This document shows, piece after piece, positions 22,613-34,069 of a DNA stretch of 64,000 nt; position 1 is the first letter of the stretch; each line of letters starts with the position of its first letter. The notes under the pieces were generated by a model that worked only from the letters and a program-made list of their open reading frames with translations, had not been told where the DNA came from and ran no database searches. Source of the stretch: Phaseolus vulgaris. Its lineage: Eukaryota > Streptophyta > Magnoliopsida > Fabales > Fabaceae. The position numbers were made by a program, and so were the translations under genes. The stretch spans positions 22,136,111 to 22,200,110 of the forward strand of contig NC_023754.2 of assembly GCF_000499845.2 (NCBI RefSeq), in the 5' to 3' direction.

Positions 22613-22887
22613 CACTTCAAGAAAATCATGAAATAGAAACTAAATTTTAGAGACAAAAAATAATTAGTTGTTATAGTGACTAAATTAGAGACCATTTTAG
22701 AGACTAAAATTTTTTTGGTTTCTTGTTGCTAATTAGACACCAATTTAAAAACCATTTAACAATAATATAAACTAATTTAAAAATCAAATTTTTTTAGTCT
22801 TTAAATTAATCTCTAATTTAGTCGTTATAACAACTAATTCTTTTTTGTGACTAACAATAATTTCCATTTCATGATTTTCTTATAGTG
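22613..22887. mobile_element. Palindromic CACTA-ended MITE, about 275 bp
   Basis: The left end is cacttcaagaaaatcatgaa. The inverted right end is cactataagaaaatcatgaa. Internal arms also mirror each other (gactaaattagagacc and the inverse). It lies within the right part of the larger element of copy 3. Confidence 0.7.
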
Positions 22888-23100
22888 TTAACTATTAACT
22901 ACGAAAGTTTTAACTACTAACTATCTTATATTCTAAATTCTTATAGTTATTATTTTGAATTGTTCAAAACTATAGAAAGTATATTTAATTATCCTTTAAT
23001 GAAAACAGTTTTAAAATGAATGTCATTAATTAAGGTATGCATGTAATATTAGAGTCGATGTGCTTCAACAACTCTTTTGTATTCTTACCATCTCACCTCC

Positions 23101-23108
23101 TATAAATA
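23101..23108 (+). promoter_or_regulatory. TATA box of RNase T2 copy 3
   Basis: TATAAATA is 44 bp before the ATG. A further conserved stretch (gttttaaaatgaa...attaattaaggt) lies about 100 bp upstream here and before copy 1. Confidence 0.6.
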
Positions 23109-23144
23109 TCCTTTAACTTCTCCGGTTCTAAATCAAACTAATTC

Positions 23145-23928
23145 ATGAAATTTAGTCTTCACTATCATGTCTATGCTTTTTGTTTTCTCTCTCTTTCTTC
23201 TCCTAGGTGTACCAAATTCTGTATTGCTGAAAAAAATTACACATCTTTCATGTTCGTTCAACAATGGCCTGAAGGCTTTTGTGAATACCAAGTGATAGTT
23301 GGTGGAAAGCGAAAATGCAAATCGAGACCACATAAATTCACTATTCATGGACTATGGCCACAATCGAATGGTCAATCAATTAGTGGTTGCAACGTTACCA
23401 GCGATCTTACTGAGCATGTGAGTATATTTCAATTTGTTATGGTGAGAATGAGTTTATTTTATATGCTATAATGTTTAATGTTTGCTCTGTTTTGTATTTA
23501 TCTAGGATATACATTCCATTAAAGGGAAACTTACTAAAAAGTGGCCAAATTTAATTGGTACGGATTTGAAGTTTTGGCAATTTGAGTGGACGAAGCATGG
23601 ATCATGTTCAGAGAATGAGTTCCCAAAACTAGAATATTTCCAGCTGGGGTTGGATAATTATGCTAAAAACAACCTAATGGATATCCTTACAAAGGCAGCT
23701 ATTGTCCCAAATGAAACCCACCTTTATGATACAACTGCTGTTCTTAGTGCAGTTCACCAACACACGAACCATGATGCTCAACTTGCTTGTTATGTGGATC
23801 CAACACACAATGCCAGCGCTCTTTATCAAATAGCTCTTTGTTATTCGGATGATGGAAAAACACACATAAACTGTCCCAATTCTCATGGCACTTGTCGTAA
23901 ACAGTTAATGTACCCAAAACCAAAATGA
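23145..23928 (+). CDS. RNase T2, S-RNase-lineage type, copy 3 with re-framed signal peptide (231 aa)
   Basis: Exons are 23145-23417 and 23506-23928, with an 88-bp intron. CAS I is FTIHGLWP (His68) and CAS II is EWTKHGSC (Glu118, Lys121, His122), so the active site is complete. N-glycosylation sites are NVT, NET and NAS. The variable region before CAS I is longer than in copy 1 (EYQVIVGGKRKC). Relative to copies 1 and 2, five bases are missing about 20 bp after the ATG and one base near the signal cleavage site. The total of six restores the frame, but the peptide between is read in another frame: MKFSLHYHVYAFCFLSLSS, still partly hydrophobic but weaker. Only the ATG at 23145 gives the RNase. 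Whether it is secreted is uncertain. Confidence 0.85.
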
Positions 23929-24034
23929 TGTATCAATTTATGTACCAATAATATTTAATAAATACACTACAAGTATTTATTTTCGTTTCAATTTTTTTGT
24001 TGTGTAATGTGGTTGCGCTCTTAGATATGAATTT

Positions 24035-24066
<32 letters not shown>

Positions 24067-24165
24067 CTACACGGAAAAAAACTGATAGAAAGTTATTTAA
24101 TGAGATTAATTCAGAAATTAATTTAATTAATGATTTTTTTTTTAATTTTGTTTAAGTTCATTATA
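23929..24165. other. 3' flank of RNase copy 3, (TA)n run
   Basis: The first 100 bases are conserved with the flank of copy 1. A (TA)n microsatellite lies at about 24038-24066. Confidence 0.5.
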
Positions 24166-24687
24166 AATATTAGCAGAAACACATGTGCTATTGTATCGGT
24201 GCATTCACTTTTTTATTTTTTATCATTTATATATAGTTATATTTAATATTAAAAATTAAATAAAAGATGTCAATTAAATCAAATAATAAGGTGAGATAAA
24301 AATTATAATTTTTAAGAGATGAAGATATGGAAAAAAAATTATTTCAAATGTTTCTACGCCTAATAAATTGTCTCGTTCTATGTTTGACAATCAACTCCAC
24401 ATTCACACATTCAGTTTTTTTAAAACTATTTTCAATTAATTATAAAAACAATTAGTTGTTTAGTAAATATTTAAAAAAATAAATAAATGACTGAAATGTC
24501 AAAAAAACCTGCCCCTCTACCTCTCTTTCAATTCAAAATCGTTGTATACAAAATGTTTTAGAAAAAATAGGAAATGACACAATATGTACATGATAATAAA
24601 ATAAAACCAAATATTGATATAAGAATAAAATAAGAAAAGAATTGAGAGCGGTTAAAAAGGGGAGTTCCCTTTATATATAAGTATAGA
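24166..24687 (-). mobile_element. Short Helitron-like element
   Basis: On the minus strand it starts TCTATACTTATATATAAAGG at 24687 after an A, nearly the same as the 5' end of the Helitron at 14429. The proposed 3' end is CTAA near 24166 (followed by T). That end is weaker because its hairpin is not obvious. Confidence 0.5.
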
Positions 24688-24749
24688 TTTATTCTAAAAT
24701 AAAAAAATTTGTAAAAAATAATTTTAAGAGTGTTTCATGTGTATATTTA

Positions 24750-25110
24750 ATTAATAAAGATTTTTTTAAATCTTGTTAAACTTATGTTAATTAATGTTAA
24801 AGTTTGATGGCAATTAATTTTATTAAATTTTAATATATTATTTAGTTAATTATTTTAACTATCATTAAATGGAAAATTTATCTTAATATTAAATAACTTT
24901 TAATAATTAAAAATTATTAATTCAGAAAAATAATGAAGATTTTTTTAATATTTTCATAAACATTACAAAAATAATTTTAACGAAATTTAATGTAATCTTA
25001 TATATTTATTTAATCATGAAAGTTTTTTTAACCAAGTTAAATTTATGTTAATTGATGTTAAATTTTGATGGCAATTAATTTTATTAAATTTTAGTTTTAT
25101 TGTTTAGATA
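24750..25110. repeat. AT-rich dispersed repeat, related to 27110-27420
   Basis: The phrase gatggcaattaattttattaaattt occurs twice here (about 24808 and 25068), each occurrence followed by similar DNA, and again near 27173. No coding potential. Confidence 0.5.
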
Positions 25111-25129
25111 ATTATATTATTTTATATTA

Positions 25130-25460
25130 ATTTATATTTACCAACTAGTTTAATCATTTTTAATCCAATAAATTAGTTTATGAGCTCAAAACTTATAAGC
25201 TAACAAATTTAGGATTTATTATCTATCATATCTAAAAGTTAGTTTATCAATTATCAACTAATTTATTAGTTATCAACTAATTTTGTCAAACGGATCAGAC
25301 TTATAGAATAAATCAAATATTAATATTTAGTATAACATATTTAATATAAAAATTTTAATTATCGTGTCATCTTATAAATGAATTGTACATTAATGGATCG
25401 AATATTGATTTATATATTTGAATTATGATTTTTTATATATATTTACTTGTCATTTAACTT
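25130..25460. repeat. Duplicated block B3 (downstream of RNase copy 3)
   Basis: Collinear with B2: ccaactagtttaa, ataaattagttta, gtgtcatctta and gatttatatatttgaatta. More diverged than B1 is from B2. Confidence 0.55.
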
Positions 25461-25559
25461 AATTATTTATCATTCTTGTATTTATTATGTGATTTTTATT
25501 ATAATAATGTACATTTAATAGATGAAATTATACATCCAATTAACGTGCATGCATGTGAC

Positions 25560-25600
<41 letters not shown>

Positions 25601-25810
25601 TATTAAATTCAACAAATATTTCTTGATTTATTTAGAATGAGTTGAAAGAGTAAATACAATACAATTAATAAATATAAATAATAAATGTAATGATAGTTTT
25701 ATATATATTAAATTCAACAAGTATTTCTTGATTTATTTAAAATGAGTTGAAAGAGAAATACAATATAATTAATAAATATAAACAATACATGTAATGATAT
25801 ATCTTTTCAT
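25560..25810. repeat. (AT)n run followed by a 115-bp direct duplication
   Basis: (AT)n at about 25561-25600. Then two direct copies of ttaaattcaacaa-tatttcttg (starting near 25603 and 25717), which are inverted relative to matching DNA at 16530-16630 and 19100-19200. Confidence 0.6.
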
Positions 25811-26357
25811 TTCTACGTCACAATCACAATGTTCTATTAAATATCAACAAAGTTAAAAATTAAAAATAATTAATTATTATATTAATTATATCATATACTA
25901 TTTTATAAAATAAAAATTATTAGTATTTAAATTATTTTTTTATTACTAATAAAATTTTAAAAAGTATTTTTTAAATTGGTGTGTAACATTAACTACTAAA
26001 TTAATCTTTAAGTAAATTAATGATTAATTTAAAATCTAAAGTAGTTAATAGTTAAAATCTTAGTAGCTAATGTGAGATATAAATTTATAAATTATTTTAT
26101 AAATTTGTATTAATAATACATACTACTTTGAATATCAATAATATTTTGGTTTACAAAATAGTATTTAACCTAGTTAACCTAATGAGTAATTATTTTTATG
26201 TTTAAATTAATTGATAATTAATGATTTCTTGTAATGTTATCATATATAAGAATAATTAAACAAAATTTATTAAATATGTAATTTTTCACTATTCTCTTTA
26301 TTATATGAAACAAAAACTATTTATTAGAAGTTTAATGTCTCAACATACGTTTTTCTT

Positions 26358-26970
26358 AAGGATGGCAATGTGGGTCAGTCCGTCTCGCATAGGTATGCCA
26401 TGCATAAAATATGTGGTTTTTTTATTGGTCCTCCTCGCATACGGGTTAGCTCGCAGGTCTGCAAATCGGTTTAGATAAGATTTTTTTTTTAAAAATTAAT
26501 AAAAAATAAAGTTTGAATTTTTTTTTAATTAACTTATTTTATTCTTATTTAGATGAATTAGGTAAATGATATCACAATATTATTCTCACGGCACATGCGT
26601 AATAAGATATGGGTAAAAATGTTATAATGTTGTTTTGATTTTTAGTGAAATTTGAATTTTAATCGTACTACTAAATTGATTAATAAGACACTTCATTAAA
26701 TATATACAATTTTTTAAGGTAATACACGTATTCTAAAGAAAAATAATATAAAATAATATATATATATAATAATAATAATACTATATTTAAATTTTATTAT
26801 ATAAAAGAACTAAGGTGTGCCTACTACATTTAACATTTGATGAGTATTGAAACTTAAACAATCTATGCATTTTAGAAAGACAAAAAACACTATTTAAATA
26901 TGGGGTGCAGACACATAAATTTTTAAAATATACGAGGTTATGCGGGACAATTTGTCTCACCCCATACTAC
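26358..26970. mobile_element. Decayed hAT-type MITE
   Basis: The left end taaggatggcaatgtgggtc and the right end (inverted, about tatggggtgagacaaattg) resemble the elements at 19297 and 21206. The ends are too decayed to name a target duplication. Confidence 0.4.
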
Positions 26971-28560
26971 TTAAGTTTCAAATATTTATTTCAAAACTTA
27001 AAAAAAAGAAGTTTTTATTAACCTTCCTAAGTTGATTCCAAAGTTTTATTATAAAATCTCAAGAAACACGGTAAAAATGATTTTAACGATTTTAATATAA
27101 TATTAGGTATTTATTTAATTAATGGAAGTTTTTTTTACTTTCTTCAACTTATATTAATTAATGTTAAAGTTAGATGGCAATTAGTTTTATTAAATTTTAA
27201 TTTTATTGTTTAGTTAAATTATTTTAAGTATTATTAAATAGAAAATTTATTTTAATATTAAATTATATTTAATAATTAAAAAATATTAATTCAACAAAAT
27301 AATGATTTTTTAACATTAGTTAAGTTTCAGCAAACACTAACATTATTTTAATGAAAATTAATATAATTTCATGTATTTATTTAATTAATGAAGGTTATTT
27401 TAACCTGATTAAATTTATGTTATTTATGACCTGTTTGTTTCTGGGTATCCTAAAGGAAGAGAGAGTGGCGAGTGGGTGAAATCTATGTTTGGTTCAATAT
27501 GTTTGAGGGTGTTGGTGTGAATGGAAAGCGGGATGAGTTTTTTTTTTACTCTTCGTAAAAGTGAAAAGATTTGCGATGATTACAATTTAATATCAACTTT
27601 AGAACGATATAATATTTAAAAAAATTTAAAATAATAAAACATTTTCTTTATTTAAAAATTCATCAATTAAAATTTAGTCACTAATTAATTAAGATCCGAT
27701 GAGATTTTAAAAGAGGATAAGATTTAGAAAGTTGAATATAGAAAAAAAAATAGAGATTGAGAATGCAAGTGATAGGTAAAAAAAGAAGATTTTTTACATT
27801 TTAAGTCTTTTTGTTTAGTGTAAAAAATAATTTTGTCTTACAAGAGAATTAAATTAGTTTAAGATAAAATTTTCAAATTTTTATTTAATACACATTAGCT
27901 ATCAAAATACATTAAATATAACATTAACTTAACCGTACAAACAAAACATTTATATTACCTCCAAACAATACAATTTAAAAAAAAATGTGCATTAATAACA
28001 ATTTTTTTTTATTTAATACGTAATCTTATATATAATATGGTATTATATTTGCAATGAAATGGTTTATTTTTTGAATAATGTTATAAAACACACCCTAATT
28101 TAAATTTTTATTCTGTGATTTAACTACGTTAAAATTAACACATCACCTTAAAAAAAAATTGAATTGGTTTATTCCCACACACTCTAGATCTTATGGTTAA
28201 ATTTGAATTTACAAAATGCTTTATTCAAAATTTTAAGGATAATTCTATCCCAACATATTTCTGGTGCACTCCTAAATTACCATAAAAAATAATTAATTGA
28301 TCATATAAAATTTGTCACATATTGCAAAGATTTTTTTTTTTAATGTATAGTTAAAACTAATTATAATATCGATTATGTAGTCAACATTTACAATTTTTTT
28401 TATGAAAATGTTGAGGTTATTGCTGCAGAATTTTTTACTTCAAGAAATTATTGTGTTGATCACGTGAGATGTTTCATATTAACCAAAAAAATCACTGTGA
28501 TTACATGGCCACGATATCAGAAGCTGCCAATTATCAAATCTGATTTCTGACAGCTAAATC
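26971..28560. other. Intergenic, no gene seen
   Basis: AT-rich DNA. 27110-27420 repeats the 24750 element. A less AT-rich insert-like stretch at about 27430-27950 starts cctgtttgtttctggg and ends with acaaacaaaac, perhaps another MITE. Nothing coding was seen. Confidence 0.4.
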
Positions 28561-28823
28561 TCAGCCCTTCCTTCCTTATCACACTACTCTTCTCTTCCTT
28601 TCCCTTCACTTCCCTCTATTTATCTTTTCTTGCTTCCCAACTCAATCACCACTTCACACTCCTTTCCACCTTCTCCCAACCTCTTTCACTCTTCCAACTT
28701 CCACACTAAATTTCAATTACTCATCCACTTCTACTGGTGCGTTTCTTGTTCTTCATTTTCTTCTCTTCTCTCTTCTTTTCCCTTTCTTTTTTCTCATTTC
28801 TCTTTCCCCTCTCCACAGCTTCA
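28561..28823 (+). other. Likely promoter/5' UTR of the REC1-type gene
   Basis: Strong C+T tracts (ttccttcc, ctcttctcttcc) run up to the ATG, as is common in plant leaders. The transcription start is not determined. A frame at 28630-28971 overlaps it but matches nothing. Confidence 0.4.
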
Positions 28824-31800
28824 ATGGCACCAAGATACAGTCGCGCAAAGGCCAAGGGAGAGAAGAAGAAGAAGGAAGAAAAAGGTAATAAATTCCTTAT
28901 CGCCATGCTTCTTAATTCTTATCCTATTTAGAGGCGTTTCAATATTTATTGATTACGGCTCTTTTGCTTAACGATAATGATAATGCCAAGTTTAGTAGTG
29001 TAGCAATAATTAAGTTTCATGGTATGATATTCTTTCCGTCCAATATAATCTAACATTGCATTAAAATGAGACGAATAAACACAAGGCTTTCTCAGTCTTT
29101 TAAGGCTACAAACAAATTACAAAATCGTGACGGAAGTTCTATTAACTGTAGTGATATTATCTCACACTTCTTGAAGTCCGAACAGAAATTAAATGTGATG
29201 TTATCTCATACTTCTTGAAGTCGGAACAGAAATTAGTTAAATGTGATGCTATCTCACACTGAGGTCGGAACAGAAATTAAATGTACAAAAGAGTTGCATT
29301 TAGATGATAATAATTGCATCCTCCTCACTAAGGCTTATTTTGGGAGTTTTTTCGGGCAAGATTGGCTGACTTAACAGTTTCTTCTTGCAATTATGCAGTT
29401 CTTCCTGTTGTAATGGATATCACTGTCAACCTCCCCGATGAAACACATGTTGTTCTCAAGGTTTGCTTATTTTATCTGTGAACAGATTATAATTTATTAT
29501 TAATTATATATAATTAGCAAATACGAAGTTTACTTTCGATGTTTGTCATGTCGGGTAGTTTATTTTGGTATACCGACTATTGGGAACCACCTTTCTGTCT
29601 CTTTTGTTACGACAGTGATGGGCGTGTTTTGCAACATCAATCACATTAGTATTGAACATTATACCTCGTAGATGATTAATTTATTATTATTGTAAACCCA
29701 AAAACTAGATGAACTCTATCACGAGGCTTAAAACCATCCAAGATTCTAAACCCATTATTTCTATGCATATAGCTACTCTTTTTGGGTTTGTTATATGTAT
29801 CTCACACTTTCCGTAAACATGTTAATTTGTGCCTGGAAGGAATAGAAGCGTGTGGTACTAGGTTATTATTTAGAGGATGACAAGGTTTACTAAAGAAAAA
29901 AGAGGTTCTAACTGAAACCAAAATAATTTCTAGATAAGTCTTTTTCCTCTGTAGCGTACAAGTAATTGATTTGAATATAAGATCTCAGAGGTAGCTTTCA
30001 CCACTTTCTTGATGCTATTTCTTATGTTTCTTGTGAAATTTCTGCAATATACTTGTTGGAAGTGATTGAATGTTTTTGTGAAATAGGGGATATCAACAGA
30101 CAAAATCATTGATGTTCGTCGGCTTTTATCGGTGAATACAGAGACTTGTTATATCACCAATTTTTCCCTATCTCACGAGGTAAATTTTGCACAACGTATT
30201 AATTATTTATTTTAAGCATTTTATTGTAGCAATCTGGACTCTGGAGCTTTTACTTTCTTTCTTTATAAAATCATAAGTTAATCTATGAGTTCAGCCAAGA
30301 AAGAGAATCTTTAGTAAATGATAATCTTGTCTTAAATAATTTTATTTTCAACATTCTTTTATTTCATTTTTCTTTGTTATTTTTATCTCACATTATAAGA
30401 AAAAAATATAAATTAAATAGTAAATAAAACTACTAAACGCCTCAGTATTATAGTGATAAGTTAAACAATAATCAAGCTACAAAGGAGTTAGGTAAATCAA
30501 AATTAAGATTGAATTATTGTTATCTGGGAATTTTGAGCTAGTTTAAGTTTTACAGTGTGTTTTGCTCATGTTTTTTAAAATTAATTAAAACTTATTGATA
30601 ATATGATTAATTACTCTAAAATGGTCATATTATTAAAAATAATTGGATCCTTACTACTTTAAAAATTATGCTTATATATTAAATTAATAATGTATTAAAG
30701 TTAACTTATTATCATGAATTTAATATACGCGCATTTCGTTGTAAAACTTTTTTATTACTGTCCAATATATTTTGATAAATTTATAACATCATTCAGTTCT
30801 TTTAGATAAATGATGGCCATGAATTAAATTCATGTAAAGTATTTGTGTGAAAAAGTTTTACACACATGTAAAATATTTTAAATTTACGATACACATAAAT
30901 TAAACCTTTTAATTATAAGGAATTTATTATTTGTTTTAAAGTACAAACTCTCATAAAGAAAGTAAAAAGAATCATATATTGTACATTGATTCACATGGTT
31001 TTCCTAATTATAGTTTCTATTTTTTTTTATTGGAGTTGTAAGTATAATATTTTATTCTTTGTGCATACACATTCTGGAAACAACTTTTTATGAAGAAAGA
31101 TGATAAGATTGCGGCTCGTTAATATAGTTTTAATATAAACAAAAAAGGAAAAAGGATTAGAGTAATGTATTTTTTTTTATTATAATTTTGAATATTTCTT
31201 AACGAAGGTTATGTATATAAATAAAAGGTGAGAGGACCGCAACTGAAGGACACGGTGGACGTGTTGGCACTGAAGCCATGCGTCCTCACTTTAATCGAAG
31301 GTATTTTTAAAATTATTTTTACACTAACCTATAGATTATTTTCAATTAATAAGAAATAAATGAATTAAAAACTGTACGACGTCGTGTTCTTATTTGCAGA
31401 GGATTATGACGAAGATAGAGCAGTGACCCACGTCAGACGGCTACTAGACATCGTGGCCTGCACGACGAGCTTCGGCCACTCGTCGGAGGCGAAGAATGTG
31501 AACTCTCACGCGCCGCCGCCATCGGCGGCAGCGGTTGACGGAGATGGCGAGATAAGCCACTCGTGCCCTAGGCTGGGGAGCTTCTACGAGTTTTTCTCTC
31601 TTTTGCATCTCACTCCTCCTTTCCAATGTACAATCCTCTTTCTCTTCCTTTGGGTTTCTTTTCTTCGTTTCCGTGTCTGAAGCTCCTGAGTTCGCGACAG
31701 ATATAAAGAAAACAGTGAGACGACGAGTTCCGGAGATATTAGAGGCGGATCATCTCTTCTCCTTTGATGTAAATATATTTACGCATTTGTAATTTTTGTT

Positions 31801-33959
31801 ACTTTTTCGAGCGAGAATAGAAAAATAATTAAATCTCTTCGTTTATGCTTATTAGGTGAAGCTATGTAACGGGAAAGTAGTCCACGTTGAAGCTTGCAGA
31901 AATGGATTTTGCAGTTTTGGAAAGCAGCAGATATTTAGTCATAACCTTGTTGATTTGTTAACACGGCTTAGTAGAGCTTTTGATACTGTTAGTGTTCATG
32001 CCTGTGCGTAAATGCTTACTTTGGATAGGGTTTAGGCTAGTCCTAACTTCGGTTAGTTTTACGAATTTCTTTTCTCAATTTCAGGCGTATGATGATCTAT
32101 TAAAAGCATTTTCAGAACGTAACAAGGTACCGCACACCTTTTTTATTTGTTTTTCTTATTCATTATGTTTATACCTTGCTGTAACTAGTGAATGGAAGTA
32201 CCGTAGAACAGTTTAATAACTATTTTCATGTGCTTACTTGTGCTCTGTTGTTTCCCATTTCCTTTTGTCCTTTCAGTTTGGGAATCTCCCTTATGGCTTC
32301 AGAGCCAACACATGGCTTGTTCCTCCTGCAGTGGCGCAATCACCGTCAGTTTTCCCTCCACTTCCTGTGGAGGATGAAAATTGGGGAGGAAATGGTGGCG
32401 GTCTAGGGAGGGATGGGAAATTTGATTTGATTCCTTGGGCAAAGGAGTTTTCATTTATTGCATTTATGCCTTGCAAGACAGCAGAAGAAAGGCAAATCCG
32501 TGATAGAAAAACGTTCCTTCTCCACACCTTATTTGTTGATGTAGCCATTTTGAGAGCTATTAGGGCTGTTAAACATGTAATGGAAGAGTCAGATTTACAG
32601 AGTTCTATTACAGAAAATGATATTATTTTCACCGACAGAGTAGGTGACTTGAGTATTAGAGTAATGAAGGATGCTTCTGTCGTTAACCGCAAGGTTGATT
32701 CGAAAATTGATGGAGTTGAAACTACTGGAATAAATCAAAAGGATCTAATACAGAGAAATCTTCTGAAAGGAATTACTGCTGATGAGAATACCGCAGCCCA
32801 TGTATGATAATTTTTACATAGAAAGACTGGTTGAAGTTCTTTAAAAAGCTGTTTCTTTGCCATTGTATAACTGATAAACACTCTACATTCTGCATGCAGG
32901 ATATTACCACTTTAGGTGTTGTTGTTGTGAGATATTGTGGTTATGTGGTTGCTGTGAAAGTTGAGGGGGGAGAAAATGAAAATGTCAACTCTTCATCTTA
33001 TCAAAGTATTGAATTGTTTGATCAACCAGATGGTGGTGCCAATGCACTCAACATTAACTGGTACTTCCTCTAATCTCAAATTTATGTGAAAAAAAACATC
33101 TATAGTGGACCAAGATATAAACAAATCTTAACTAATTTAACCCTATTTAATGATATCATCCCCACAATACCGTTTATTGAAGTGGGATTGTATTTTCACA
33201 GTTTGGGAAAAAATATTTTTTAAAATGAAATTAGTAAAATTTAATGATGTTAGTTTTCTGAATTAGCGTGAATTAGTTTTTTACTATTGGCTTATATATG
33301 AGCCTAGGGCAGTATTCCGTAACCATTCAATGTAGTAGTTTTACTACTTTACATTATGCTCGTGTGCTCATAAACTATGTGCTCTCTCTCCTCCTTTTTG
33401 TGTATTATGTTTGTAATTTTATCAGCTGGACCTACAGCATGAGAGAGAATTATATTTATGAATAAGATCTAACCATGGTTTTGATGTTTTTTTCTTAAAT
33501 ATAAGACTGTAAAATTAGAATCTAATTCAGTGTTTTTAAAGTTTTACTGTGTCTGTAAAGCACGGACACACATCTAGAGAATGGCATGTCTGACATTTTT
33601 CAAACACAAGCCAGGACACTTGTCCAATACACCTTGGACACATGTTGGGCACCCATGTTCTGTGTCACAATTTACTTATCTTTTGCCGTCTCGGACGGGC
33701 TAAGAGAGCGATCTGGCCTTACTTATGGCTAACATTATCATAAAAAAAGATCATTATTAAGAGTCTTCTTATATTAATATCGTGAGACTCCATATTTTCT
33801 GAGACACCATATCGTAGAACTTTACTGATTATTTGAAGAGATATGATTCATCTTATTATCTTGGGATCTTTTTTTGTAAAGGTTGCATTGTGAATCAATC
33901 CTTCTTAATTACTGTCATCATATGAAAATTGTAAAGCTTAACAACTTTGTTTTCAGAAG

Positions 33960-33995
<36 letters not shown>

Positions 33996-34038
33996 TTAAT
34001 TCTAATCAATTTAGATTTTTTGTCTTCTTGAGTGTATA

Positions 34039-34069
<31 letters not shown>

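Noticed and set aside
12694..23928. Calling the RNases functional S-RNases and giving an S-allele name
   Set aside because: The structure fits the lineage, but charge balance, tandem copies and missing F-box genes do not establish self-incompatibility.
8935..28500. Possible S-locus F-box gene near the RNase genes
   Set aside because: No frame or fragment with F-box or beta-propeller repeats was seen on either strand in this region.
28630..28971. Plus-strand frame overlapping REC1 exon 1
   Set aside because: Lies in the pyrimidine-rich leader, in another frame, and has no resemblance to known proteins.
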